Assembly: GCA_030374765.1 (NCBI GenBank)
Contig: JARGXX010000086.1
Coordinates: 806,001-870,000, forward strand
DNA length: 64,000 nt
Source of the DNA: Agarophyton chilense
Taxonomy: Eukaryota > Rhodophyta > Florideophyceae > Gracilariales > Gracilariaceae
Reading direction: 5' to 3'
The translations under genes were made by a program, and so were the position numbers. The notes under the pieces are model-generated. The model worked only from the letters and a program-made list of their open reading frames with translations. It did no database searches and was not told the DNA's origin. Positions 43,394-53,421 of the stretch are shown here, piece by piece; positions within the stretch are counted from its first letter, which is position 1, and every line of letters starts with the position of its first letter.

Positions 43394-45910
43394 ATGCCAT
43401 TAATTGAACATACAGATGGAGGAAGGAGCCCATATGCCATTGACATATCCGATGATGCTGAGGATTGGAACGTAGCATTCAATGAGGGGAGTCCAGGTGT
43501 TTCGCAAGAAGTGAATTCAGTCCGATTCCTGATTCCAAGGGTAACGTCAACTCACTCAGAAGTCATGAAACCGCACGATAATTTTTCTGTTGTCTCTTCA
43601 GAGGATGTAGATGAGCGGGAAAGCTACGGAATTTCAACTGCCCCGAAAGAAGAGGCTGTTTCTATCAATCTTAGTGCCAAGACGTTCACCAAACTAGAAG
43701 TTATTGGGGCGGAAGAAGTCACAAAATTGTTGTGGTGGTTCCATGGTTTCATACTATTTGGTATATTATTCTCCATTGTGTTTGTGGCAATGGCAAACAC
43801 TGTTTATCTTCGTTTGGATTCTATTCAAGGGACCATGGTGCGTTACTACAATCTACCTCGAGTGTACGATTGGTTGCTCTCAGTTGCGAACATACTTTGT
43901 TTTTTCTATGCTACATCATTGGCTATAGTGTTTACATCTCGAATGCTTCGGATTCGTCGAATAGATCGGACGCATGAACAGGTTTGGGTGATTTTGTTGA
44001 CGATCGCAGCCGCCATATACATGAATCCTTATGAAAGTATAGTTCGTATCATGATCAACGCAGATTACAACCTTCGGGAAGAAAAATGGTATGATCCCAT
44101 TTCTCGAATGTACGATTCTGTTCGAGACGCGTCGTTTACGGCAAGCACTCTTTTCTATGTATGGGCAACTGTGCATTCGTATCGGGTTTTGACTGGAAAG
44201 CTTGGAGTCAAGTTCTACATTCCAAAGGTATTCTTAGTCATTGTCTATATGTTACTCAAGCAGTTTGCGTTCTGGCGATTCGATATATATATGTCAGAAA
44301 TGCCTATTGCATCGATGGTGGCGATGCTACATCTTTACAAAACTTTAGACTTCTGGCCCGTGGAAGGAGTTGTATTTGTTACTCTAGTAACAGCGTTTGA
44401 GTTATTTCTCGTAGCTTGGATTATCCGAGAGATTCGAATCACTCGTCGTTTCTTGAAGAGCAAAGATTACACAAAGTATCGAACAAAGCAGATTGGAATT
44501 CGATTTTTCTTGTACCACAATCTAACGTTTTATCTTGTATTCTGGCTATGTTACTTACTACTGCTTCTTTTCCTTCCGTCCGGGGCTCAATTAGCCGCAA
44601 TGAAGGTTTTCAAGGTATCCTATGTTGAAGTTCAATATGTTCCGTTTGGGCTATCAATATTGTATCTTTCCTATGTCACAGTAGAGGCCTACATGAATCT
44701 CCCATCCGATGCTATTGGTTTGAAAGGTTGGTTGCGTCCACAAGCTCCGAGATTGAATGGAATGCTGGAACCGATAACGTACAGAAAACGGGAACCCAAT
44801 TCACAACTAGTGCAGACAAATTGCTTTGTAATGGAAACTCATGTTATCATGTTTAATTTTGCGTGGCTAGTATACTATTATGGAACTCCAAAAATGTCAA
44901 AGCTTAGTAGTATGCGGAACAAGTTTGATTACCGGGTGAGAAAGGTTGTGTCTGACGAGGGAACAGATACGCGTGCACTGATAATTGACGGCGAAGACCG
45001 GATCATAGTTGCTTTTCGAGGGACAAGCAGTAACCGCAATTTGCGCACTGATCTTAAGGCGTTTCATGTCCAATTGAACCGCATTCTTCCGACTACATCA
45101 GGAGGAAACTCTTCTAGAGAGCTGTTCGGAAGCATTGCACAAGAAGTTCTTGAAAATCGTGATGCTCTGCTTGCAAAAATTCATCGCGGGTTCGCAGAAG
45201 CCTATTTGAGTGTTGCCAACGAAGTGATGCTTGGCATTAAAGAGCTCTACAGTAGCGATCGTCGCCCAGTATTTCTTACCGGTCATAGCCTTGGTGGCGC
45301 ACTCGCAACCATTTGCGCTCTTGACTGCGCATTGAAGTACCAACTGGGGACAAACGATATTTACGTTGCAACTTTTGGATCCCCAAGAGTGGGCAATTCA
45401 GCCTTCAGGAAGGTTTATGACGAGTTATTACCTGCGTCATGGCGAGTGTCTATCGCAGCGGATATAGTTACCACTCTACCCAAAGTCGACTATCAACATG
45501 TTGGGAAAAAAATAATGCTGACAACCGCAGGAGACCTATTCATTGATCCGAACTCGTTGGAGCTATCAATATGGAGTGGTGATTCCCTATCTTTTGTTCA
45601 CCATCGGAAAGCTTCGTACCTCCTTGCGATGCGATCCTGGTGTAATCGGCATGAGAGTGGAGCGTACAGGCCTCAATTTTGGAACTGGCCTTTCTCTTCT
45701 GACGATGAGAGACGATGGCCAGCCGCGCTGGCTTCCGATTCAAGAGATGATGACTTTCGCCGCGAGCATCGTCGCCATCTCCTTCATCAAGATGCTATGA
45801 TTGATGCTCTTAACGAAACTAAGGCCGAAAATATCGAAGAAAGAGCTGTCGACAATTGGTCACGATTGACTCGACGCCTCATTTTGAATAGCGCTGTACA
45901 TAAGACATGA
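43394..45910 (+). CDS. Class 3 lipase with N-terminal polytopic membrane domain
   Basis: 838 codons. Residues 1-105 are soluble and acidic. Residues ~113-435 contain about seven hydrophobic segments (first LLWWFHGFILFGILFSIVFV at 112-131; another FYLVFWLCYLLLLLFL at 379-394), with KYRTKQIGIRFF before one of them, reminiscent of the seven-helix Wntless/GPR107-like fold (inference). Residues ~525-740 are an alpha/beta-hydrolase lipase_3 domain: IIVAFRGTSSNRNLRTDLKA, IHRGFAEAYLSV, nucleophile elbow LTGHSLGGAL with Ser632, VATFGSPRVGN, probable Asp690 and His736/737 (FVHHRKASY). It should cleave acyl glycerides or phospholipids at a membrane. It follows SEC10 by 412 bp on the same strand. A short frame upstream (43182-43370) with a hydrophobic segment has no ATG and was not joined. 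Confidence 0.85.
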   Translation: MPLIEHTDGGRSPYAIDISDDAEDWNVAFNEGSPGVSQEVNSVRFLIPRVTSTHSEVMKPHDNFSVVSSEDVDERESYGISTAPKEEAVSINLSAKTFTKLEVIGAEEVTKLLWWFHGFILFGILFSIVFVAMANTVYLRLDSIQGTMVRYYNLPRVYDWLLSVANILCFFYATSLAIVFTSRMLRIRRIDRTHEQVWVILLTIAAAIYMNPYESIVRIMINADYNLREEKWYDPISRMYDSVRDASFTASTLFYVWATVHSYRVLTGKLGVKFYIPKVFLVIVYMLLKQFAFWRFDIYMSEMPIASMVAMLHLYKTLDFWPVEGVVFVTLVTAFELFLVAWIIREIRITRRFLKSKDYTKYRTKQIGIRFFLYHNLTFYLVFWLCYLLLLLFLPSGAQLAAMKVFKVSYVEVQYVPFGLSILYLSYVTVEAYMNLPSDAIGLKGWLRPQAPRLNGMLEPITYRKREPNSQLVQTNCFVMETHVIMFNFAWLVYYYGTPKMSKLSSMRNKFDYRVRKVVSDEGTDTRALIIDGEDRIIVAFRGTSSNRNLRTDLKAFHVQLNRILPTTSGGNSSRELFGSIAQEVLENRDALLAKIHRGFAEAYLSVANEVMLGIKELYSSDRRPVFLTGHSLGGALATICALDCALKYQLGTNDIYVATFGSPRVGNSAFRKVYDELLPASWRVSIAADIVTTLPKVDYQHVGKKIMLTTAGDLFIDPNSLELSIWSGDSLSFVHHRKASYLLAMRSWCNRHESGAYRPQFWNWPFSSDDERRWPAALASDSRDDDFRREHRRHLLHQDAMIDALNETKAENIEERAVDNWSRLTRRLILNSAVHKT

Positions 45911-46669
45911 CATGACGTGTATCTTTTGTTTCATATGAAGCTCGAAAACGGTTTTGAAATCGCAGCTCTATATCCCAACTCTTAGGGCTTTTGGATTTTC
46001 GACATATGTGTATTTTTCCCCTCGTCAGAAGAAATATGCACATCTATCTTTCAGAGCGTGCATATGTAGAGTTTTTTGATTTGTTGAAAGTCGAAGAAAA
46101 CATGTTTGCAGAGAAGTGCGTGATACTGGCATAAAGTAACTTTGCACATCATGATATACCCTAATATGTTTTGATCATGAATCGAGCGTATCTCAGTCGT
46201 TTCGATTGCCTCCTCCGTCTTACTATTGTGCTTCACGGTTTGAATCTTTGTCTAAAAGCGACACTCGCTTTTACATAGGAGAATAGAATGGGGATTGGAT
46301 AAGAACCCCAAAATATCAAAAGATAGAACCGAAGCAATACATGACCTTTGCATTGAGGGCACCAAATCCATAGAGCACCGTGGATTACAAAACCGGTGGA
46401 AGACGTAATGGGCTTTTTGAGTTTGACCACATCCGTTCCCACAACTTTAGAGCGATTGAATCACGGTCAACAAAGGGATACTTGCCATGACGAAAATGAC
46501 GGAGTCAATATTCAATACATTACTTTTGTGCTGCCACATCCCTCTGAAAACAAAAACAAGTTCGGGACCACTTCATAAAATTTGCATCGATTCTTCAAAG
46601 TGTGCTTTCTCACTAATACTGTAGGAGTCAATCAGATGTAAACCTACGGACGAACTCACTTTGAAGAAT
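45911..46669. other. Intergenic DNA between convergent lipase and RCL1 genes
   Basis: About 760 bp holding the 3' ends of both genes. Only short frames without features. Nothing else seen. Confidence 0.5.
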
Positions 46670-47854
46670 TCAAAATCGCTGGCGGGCAATATTAGACAGC
46701 CCAATTCCAATGCATGAAAGAAGCACACCTCCCTCATTGTTTATGGAGTTTTCACTTCCAGAATCCTCAGAATGTTCTGAGTCTGATTCATCGGCCACCG
46801 CATTCCCAAAGATGCGAACTTTGAACTGCACCCCAAAAAAAGAACGCAGGTCTCGCATGAAATGAATAGCGGCGTCACTCAATCGACCTATTCGAATACG
46901 ATTCAAATCGGAATCTGCCAGAGCGCAGAACAAAAGTGCCAAGCAAGTATTGTTAGAGTCGACACAACCCCCATTATTGACCTCTTCCAGTAGCATGCGG
47001 CATGCGTTTTCCGATACTTGTTCAGGAGTGTTTTGCGCATTAGAGCTAGACCAGTCTGCCCCCACAAGACACCCTTCAGTAGTCTCAGCTACAACTTGGA
47101 TTCCAAAGCCAGTTCCACAGGCTTCAAGATTGTTATGGTCGGTATGTATATAAACGTCGGCTGTAAACCTATTGAAGATTCGGCGGACGACATCCACCAT
47201 GCGCGTAACATGTCCCGGAGACGCCCTGTTTGCAAACGCGACGCCTCTAATCCTCTTCACGAAGCCTGGATCTACGAGTTCTATAGGTTTGATCTTTGAA
47301 TTCAGTACATCGCACCGAAAGTGAACAAGACCGCCATTTCCGTTTCTATTAGCATCTCCACTAGCCAACGACCGCTTCCTAATACGAACTTGTGGCAAAA
47401 GGGGGATGCTCATTGTGAGCCGGCGCAGTAGCGGAACTGAAACAGAAGCAGATGTGTCAATGCACACATCGGTGGTCGAGTGAGTAGCGCCTCTAAGCGT
47501 AATATCCAAAGAACGCTTCGAAAATGGGGCAAGCATTAGAAGCGGTTCGAGATAATAAGCAATCGAACGTGAAACGTGACAATCATGAACGATGTGATTT
47601 CCGCTGATTAGAATTCCAGGAGTGTATGACAAAGTTGTTCCTGTGTCGTTGATTTTTAAAACGCTTCCGCTCGTGATTTTGTCTAGGAGTCGTATAAAAC
47701 ATATCTCCGATGGGGAGAGGCCAAGAAACTGCCCATCATCCTCGCGTATTGAGTAGATGGTCACTGGTCTCGATGATAACGTGGCGAGCACCAGCCGATG
47801 ACGAAGAAAATGACCGCCTTTGAATTTCAGCGCTTTTCCTTTACTGGCAACCAT
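46670..47854 (-). CDS. RCL1: RNA 3'-terminal phosphate cyclase-like protein Rcl1
   Basis: Rcl1 works with Bms1 in the nucleolus on early 18S rRNA processing. The frame is open from 48139, but family similarity begins at the internal Met at 47854 (MVASKGKALKFKGGHFLRHR), so that start is preferred; the 95 upstream codons show no similarity. Family landmarks: RLVLATLSSRPVTIYSIRED, FIRLLDKITSGSVLKINDTG, TTLSYTPGILISG, HDCHVSRSIAYYLEPLLMLA, then KPIELVDPGFVKRIRGVAFA, VYIHTDHNN, VVAETTEGCLVGADWSSS and CRMLLEEVNNGGCVDSNN. The catalytic His of true cyclases is not evident, as expected for Rcl1. An acidic insertion (ESDSEHSEDSGSE) lies near the C-terminus. Confidence 0.92.
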   Translation of the reverse strand: MVASKGKALKFKGGHFLRHRLVLATLSSRPVTIYSIREDDGQFLGLSPSEICFIRLLDKITSGSVLKINDTGTTLSYTPGILISGNHIVHDCHVSRSIAYYLEPLLMLAPFSKRSLDITLRGATHSTTDVCIDTSASVSVPLLRRLTMSIPLLPQVRIRKRSLASGDANRNGNGGLVHFRCDVLNSKIKPIELVDPGFVKRIRGVAFANRASPGHVTRMVDVVRRIFNRFTADVYIHTDHNNLEACGTGFGIQVVAETTEGCLVGADWSSSNAQNTPEQVSENACRMLLEEVNNGGCVDSNNTCLALLFCALADSDLNRIRIGRLSDAAIHFMRDLRSFFGVQFKVRIFGNAVADESDSEHSEDSGSENSINNEGGVLLSCIGIGLSNIARQRF

Positions 47855-48493
47855 ATAAGCGTCCTTCGACGTTTTACCACCGATGAGAGCAATGCAGTCG
47901 ACTGCGTTGCGGTTTGCTACAACAAAATTCAAACTGTGGAGCCGTCGTAGGGTCACAAACAGTAAGATCCGCCACGACGCCGCTTGGTAGCGATCGCTAG
48001 ATAAGTACTGTAGCCGCATGATTGTGTTCAAGAAAAGGTCTCGTTGGAGGATGATGCAGCCGTCTGAACGAAAAAGATAAAAATTTATTAGATTCGATGG
48101 CTTTCCCTGCAACAGAGCAGGCTCTGCAGTGCCAGCCATGTAAGCGCCCCGAATACTTTGTTGACATGTGGCGTTTCTCTCTCCTTGCTGTTGTCGGGCT
48201 CTCTCTAGAGTACCAACAGCTCCTCCTTGTCAGTTGTGCACGCGCTTCTCGGCGAAAGTTTAGCCGCTCGCGCAGCGCCTCGCGATTTTAAGCGGTAGCT
48301 TCGAAGGCGCCCTTCACCCACCGCTCGGAATTTTAGTCGTCACACAGCTTAATTTCGCCACAGCACATTCCGGTCGAACTACCAAGCCCCAGCTCTCATT
48401 AGCGCCATTCGACGACCGTTCTTCATACGCAACGTTCCGCCGAGAAGCTGACTTCCTGCACTGTCTCCGAGCCGATTTGCGTAGCTCGCCGGT
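47855..48493. other. Divergent promoter region of RCL1 and VPS37
   Basis: About 640 bp (345 bp if the longer RCL1 frame to 48139 is real) separating two genes transcribed away from each other, so both promoters must be here. No TATA box or repeats recognised. Confidence 0.4.
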
Positions 48494-49261
48494 ATGTGGA
48501 CGGGTTCCAGCGGCACCTATCGAACAACGCCCCCCACACAAGCTCCGAGTGACGCCGCTCATTCGGTGTGGAGCAATGAAGACGCTGGACCCTCCTCCTA
48601 CATGTGGGACAGAGACAACAACTCGAGTCGTTTCCCACATCGCATCAACCGCTCTTCTTCTCAAAGCACCACCCTGGAGATGAACTCCCAATATCCCGCT
48701 TCTTCAAGGTCGCAAGATCTTGTTGATTCCGTCGGCGGTATTCCGGACGCACCGAGAAGTTTTCCAGAATTGGAGTCCATGTCGCTGAGGGACTTGACGG
48801 TATTACACGAGGAAAGGGCTCGATTCGATGATTTTGTCTCGAAACATCAGTACCAACAACAACTTGATTCTATTGTTTCACGAGAACGGAACAAGGTCGA
48901 GGTGATTGAACGAGAACATATTGCAGTTTCAGCCAGAATGCATGAAGCATTAGATGAACAGGCGCTTGAGAAGTTGTGCGAAAATGTCGCAAAGCTTGAA
49001 ACCGAAGTGAGTACTCTTCAGAAACAGAAGGATGAATGGATAGAACATAATTCTCCTGAACGCCTAATTGAAAGACTTCGAGTTGCTATTCATGAATCCG
49101 AGACAAAGGCGGAAGCTTTAGAAAAGTCAATGTTATCAAGCTCAATGCATTTCGACGACTTCGTCGCACAGTATATTGCTTGCAGACAAAAATATCATGA
49201 ACGAATGTGGAAGTTAGAACAACTTCAGATGAACATGAAGAAGAGATCCTTCGGTCGGTAA
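48494..49261 (+). CDS. VPS37: ESCRT-I subunit VPS37 (Mod(r) domain)
   Basis: 255 codons. The first ~85 residues are Ser/Thr/Asn-rich and disordered. FPELESMSLRDLTVLHEERA opens the Mod(r) coiled-coil domain (residues ~90-250), which continues RFDDFVSKHQYQQQLDSIVS, NVAKLETEVSTLQKQKDEWI and ends with FDDFVAQYIACRQKYHERMW, KLEQL, the typical end of VPS37 (FL..Y+..R..YH.R..K.E.L). The protein is a stalk subunit of ESCRT-I in endosomal sorting of ubiquitinated cargo. The start could also be Met62 (MNSQYPASS). Confidence 0.82.
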   Translation: MWTGSSGTYRTTPPTQAPSDAAHSVWSNEDAGPSSYMWDRDNNSSRFPHRINRSSSQSTTLEMNSQYPASSRSQDLVDSVGGIPDAPRSFPELESMSLRDLTVLHEERARFDDFVSKHQYQQQLDSIVSRERNKVEVIEREHIAVSARMHEALDEQALEKLCENVAKLETEVSTLQKQKDEWIEHNSPERLIERLRVAIHESETKAEALEKSMLSSSMHFDDFVAQYIACRQKYHERMWKLEQLQMNMKKRSFGR

Positions 49262-50267
49262 CCTTAACGTAATTCTGATTGTGTATGGACGACGAAGGGC
49301 GAATCTAGTTAAAAAACGACCATCGATACCTATACCATACCTTTGTATGGAATGCCGTTCTATATTCGATGAAGTTAGGAGTACAGGATCTGAAGTGAGC
49401 GTTCCGTTCTCCATTTTCCATCGCAATTTCGCTCCCATGAACGAAGCAGTGGGGAGCTCACCATCTTGGAAACTTTGCCATGCCATCAATTCCATGAATT
49501 CCCCGTCATGTCTCACTTCTCTTTTTTTTCTTATTCAAATCAAGGTGTTGCGTCCTGTACAAAAGTTGTCTTGGTATCTTTTTCCTTTCGTACTGTACCA
49601 ATTGGATTTAATACTTGTCGGCTTCATCAAGTTCTTGTCCAACAAATCGTTCCCGACTTCCAAGCCGAACAAAATCGTGAGTTCCGTGAACTCTTTAGCC
49701 AGGGGCAATTTGTACCCAGTTGTTGTAGAGGTACTCTCGTTGGTCGTCGTTATTTCTCGACCATTGGGAGAAATGGCTTGACAGTGTGTCATATTTCGGT
49801 CTGAGTGAGTCGCCTTGCAGCGATTTTGAGGTCAGCGGGAGTGGAGTTGACTCGATTCTAGAAATCGCTCGATGTTTTCATGATTGTGAAAAGACTTATA
49901 TTTCTTCAAAGTGTAGAGTAGAGCAATAGAACTTAAAAGAGAGATGCAGATGTGCCTCAACAAGTGTCAACCCGCACGTTAAGTGTTTCGTAGCTGCTCT
50001 AGCGGTTTTTGGAACGTCGATAGAAAACATTGCATATTTTTATTTTATGCTCGTTCCAGATAAGCGCACCCGCTGCGATGTCGTCCTCCGAAGGGATCGA
50101 CCATCTCCCAATTTGTTAAACGTGTCATCTCTTTGCTTTCAATCCGAAGAAATCTGTTCTCGCCAGCTGAAGCACACATTCGATATTGATCCCGCGCAGA
50201 CCTCGACGTTGAAGCAAAATTTCTATCTGTTACGAAGCTACTCCGAGAAGAGTTTCTCGGAAGTAAA
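49262..50267. other. Intergenic DNA between VPS37 and spermidine synthase
   Basis: A 166-codon open frame at 49281-49781 overlaps another at 49466-49804; neither shows domain features and amino acid composition looks random, so they are not called. The spermidine synthase promoter must lie here. Confidence 0.4.
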
Positions 50268-51137
50268 ATGGAGAATATAAAGGATGGGTGGTTCATTGAG
50301 AGAAACTCGTTGTGGCCTGGGCAGGCAATGAGCCTTGAAGTTGAAAAGGTGATAGAGCATTGCAAGTCCAAATACCAGGATATCTTGGTTTTTAAGTCAA
50401 AATCCTATGGAAACGTTCTTGTTCTTGACGGGGTCATTCAGTGCACGGAGCGTGACGAATTTGCGTATCATGAGATGATTGTTCACATCCCTTTGTTCTC
50501 CCATCCTAATCCTGAAAAAGTTCTCATTATCGGAGGGGGTGATGGCGGTGCCATGAGAGAAGTGTTGAAACATCCTGTTGTGAAAAAAGTAGTGCAATGC
50601 GAAATTGATGAGAAAGTTATGGAATTGGCGAAGAAATACCTTCCAACTTTGTCATCATCGTACGGTAATGACAGATCTGAGGTGTTAATCAAGGACGGCT
50701 TGGAATTTATGAAGGACAAAGAAGAGGAATTTGACGTCATCATAACCGATTCGTCAGATCCGATTGGCCCAGCCAAAGCACTTTTTTCAATGGCTTATTA
50801 CGAAGCTATGCATAGGAGCCTAAAACCTGGCGGGTTAATATGTGCTCAGGGTGAATGCATGTGGCTTCATGCCAGCCTCATTCAGCCCCTAATATGGTCC
50901 TGTAGAAGACTGTATGCTGTCGTAGAATATGCGTATACCACGATTCCGACTTATCCATCTGGACAAATTGGCTTCATTCTGTGTTCAAAGGATGTGAATA
51001 CAAAGTTTCGTGTCCCTTTACGGAAGCCAAATGAAGATATGTTATCAAATCTGCAATACTACAACAGCGAAATACACTCGGCATCATTAGTACTTCCCAA
51101 CTTTGCAAGGCATGCCGTTTTGTCACAAGTGCTCTAA
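50268..51137 (+). CDS. SPDS: Spermidine synthase
   Basis: 289 codons, the usual length of the compact eukaryotic/bacterial enzyme. Transfers aminopropyl from decarboxylated S-adenosylmethionine to putrescine. N-terminal beta part: WFIERNSLWPGQAMSLEVEK, VLVLDGVIQCTERDEFAYHE. Nucleotide-binding core: VLIIGGGDGGAMREVLKH (Gly loop at 89-94), CEIDEKVMELAKKYLP, and the catalytic-loop motif ITDSSDPIGPA (Asp161/164). Then GECMWLH and YTTIPTYPSGQIGFILCSK, the putrescine-side residues. Cytosolic; no signal sequence. All key residues are present, so it should be active. Spermine synthase is less likely because the chain is short. Confidence 0.95.
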   Translation: MENIKDGWFIERNSLWPGQAMSLEVEKVIEHCKSKYQDILVFKSKSYGNVLVLDGVIQCTERDEFAYHEMIVHIPLFSHPNPEKVLIIGGGDGGAMREVLKHPVVKKVVQCEIDEKVMELAKKYLPTLSSSYGNDRSEVLIKDGLEFMKDKEEEFDVIITDSSDPIGPAKALFSMAYYEAMHRSLKPGGLICAQGECMWLHASLIQPLIWSCRRLYAVVEYAYTTIPTYPSGQIGFILCSKDVNTKFRVPLRKPNEDMLSNLQYYNSEIHSASLVLPNFARHAVLSQVL

Positions 51138-52280
51138 TGGAAGTAGAATGCTTGAAGTAGTTATACAATCGGTACGTGAAGTTCGTCACAAATTACGGGC
51201 TATCGATCACACAGGAGCGAGTACTCAAAAAGACTTGCTTTTTATTATAATACTCTAGAACATGTTTTTACCATGGCTGTTCATTTTTGTTCTTGAGCTG
51301 ACTGTCGAAGGGAGATTAGTTTTGGAGTATCAAGCACCTCAAGCTGCCTTGCGCGCGTTTGAAAAGGCACCATGTGTTGTTGTCGCGAGCATGGACGAAA
51401 GAATGTCGAGGCCCAAGTTCATGCTTTTCGGGCAAACTTTGGCAATAGATCTACATATGAGATAAGCGTCAGATTTATGTAGTCCTGAAAAGGCGTTCAT
51501 TATCTTCTTTCAGTTGCCGCTCTGATCAATGTCGAAACTGCGTGCCCTGTCTCCCTTCTCTTCTAGATACCTGTGCTAGAAATAGATGTGATATGCACTT
51601 CCACAAGTAGAGAAGCGTCGGAAACACACTTGCACCGAGACCACGACTTTCGCTGCGCATCAGTGTAATTGCCTACCCATTCTTGTACACACACTTGTTT
51701 GGTGCCCTTGTTTCAGTAAATATCCGAGAAATGCTCTCCCTCCAGCCGTTTTATTCCGCACACTTTCTTCTGTGCCGCAGAAACCTAGAAGTTTTGAGCT
51801 AACTGGATATCATGCAGCCGCAAACCAATGAAACATCAATCACTTCGATAACACCAAGATTATTCATGTTCGAACGTCCCCAAGAAAACTCCTCCGAAAT
51901 CACAACTTGTACAACTTGGTCGTATCTCTGACCGTCAGAAACTCTTTACTTCCTGCGATAATCTCTGGCTGTAAACGCCCATGACTTTGTCGCCAGTGAG
52001 TTAAAATAACTTCGCCCTCTGCCAGCTCATCCCGAATCCTCCGACAACGTCAACCTAATCCACAGATTCCGTAAACCACACAAATCCTCCCCCATTCTTT
52101 ACACTAAAAAGCTGCTGGGAGCGATAAGACTCCCTTTTGCTGCGAGTGACACGCAGCTCGTGAGAAGCAGTTCATCGAATGGTTTCTCTTCCAACATAGT
52201 AACTAAATGCAGGCTTCCCAACAATTCAACGCACTAGAAACCCTTCAGAAGGGGAGCAGGCGAGAAATGGAAATACGACC
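51138..52280. other. Intergenic DNA between convergent SPDS and DUF1995 genes
   Basis: About 1.1 kb holding both 3' ends. A 67-codon frame at 51262-51465 has no features. Nothing else seen. Confidence 0.5.
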
Positions 52281-53102
52281 TTAACCCAACATTTTGGTGA
52301 TAGCGTGTCTCAAATCTTCACTCTGGGGCCGGCTTACAAATTCCTGACATAGTTTACATACATCACCATTCTCTCTGCGAATATTGCCAACTTCCAGAAC
52401 TGATGACGCATCTTCGCAATATTGCCAAAGCTGCCAGACGCCAGGGAACTGCCTGTAGACGACAAATTTTTGGCCCAATGCACCTTCAGAATCTTGCAGC
52501 GCAAAAGGGGCCATCATAAACACTGACTCGTATTTCATCATCTCTATGGGAAGATAACCTCCAAATCCCAACAATCTGTACAGAGAATCTTCTCTTGGCT
52601 GATTATGAACTACCACATGGGCTTCTCTTTCATGAGCGTCGCGCAAAAGTTTGCGGAACTGAAGCACACTCCGTCCCGTGGGTGGGTCTATTACAATCAC
52701 AGAACGAGAACCTGAGCGTTCCTCAGCCCCTAATACATCAACCGAAACACCTTTAAACGCGGAACGTAACAACCACTTTTGTACACGAAGAGCTGCAGCA
52801 GAGCCTGAGACAACGACCTGCACAGATGGGTCTGAGTCTGCGAGCAATGGTTGTACAGATTCAACTAGTGCGTTAAAAATGACTTCCGCAGCTTCACTAT
52901 CGAATGTTCGGGATCGAGGGTCTGTCGCAGCAAGTAAAATGTCGACGCAGACGCGGCGGCGCCCGGTTACCAATGCAGTGCGTACTGATTGGCGAATTTG
53001 AGATGCTGCTACTTTGGCGTTAGATGGGACGCCTGCGGGTACAGCAGAACAGAATGTCGTGAATGCAATACAACAGGGGCAGAAGTTCTTTGGGGCTGCC
53101 AT
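52281..53102 (-). CDS. DUF1995 protein, probably plastid
   Basis: 273 codons. DUF1995 proteins are confined mostly to cyanobacteria and plastid-bearing eukaryotes; some plant members (LPA3 type) act in photosystem II assembly. Landmarks: ASQIRQSVRTALVTGRRRVC, VDILLAATDP, LVESVQPLLADSDPSVQVVV, RSVIVIDPPT and AHVVVHNQP, then MMKYESVFMMAPFALQ and FVVYRQFPGVWQLWQY. The N-terminus (MAAPKNFCPCCIAFTTFC) is short for a transit peptide and has no acidic residue; a longer form could start upstream. It is divergent from nothing close: CTPA lies 319 bp upstream on the same strand, another plastid gene. Confidence 0.72.
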   Translation of the reverse strand: MAAPKNFCPCCIAFTTFCSAVPAGVPSNAKVAASQIRQSVRTALVTGRRRVCVDILLAATDPRSRTFDSEAAEVIFNALVESVQPLLADSDPSVQVVVSGSAAALRVQKWLLRSAFKGVSVDVLGAEERSGSRSVIVIDPPTGRSVLQFRKLLRDAHEREAHVVVHNQPREDSLYRLLGFGGYLPIEMMKYESVFMMAPFALQDSEGALGQKFVVYRQFPGVWQLWQYCEDASSVLEVGNIRRENGDVCKLCQEFVSRPQSEDLRHAITKMLG

Positions 53103-53421
53103 TTCTCATGCGAGAAAAAGAGAACCTTAGGTTCGGCGGTAGACGTTTAAAAACAGGAGAAGCTGATCTCAATCATCGGTCATGTGCAAAACAGGTACCT
53201 TTGTATTCGCGGTTTGTTTCGGGAGCCGTATTGATAACTTATGATGTAGCCGAGTGTTGCCTCTACGTCTCGTCAGGTGGCACACCAGCGAGGAGACCTC
53301 TTTATTTCTTAGTTAGTGGTCGTACGTGTCCACGGGGCGTCATTACACGTAGTTCCAATGGCAACTGTTAAAGCAGCAATCTCCTGCCAGGGAACGATTA
53401 TGACTTACCAAGGTAACCCTC

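Noticed and set aside
47855-48139. 95-codon N-terminal extension of RCL1
   Set aside because: No family similarity and a good internal Met just before the conserved part; kept as a possibility only.
49281-49804. Two overlapping open frames (166 and 112 codons) as genes
   Set aside because: They overlap in different frames, have no domain features and lie in the promoter region of spermidine synthase.
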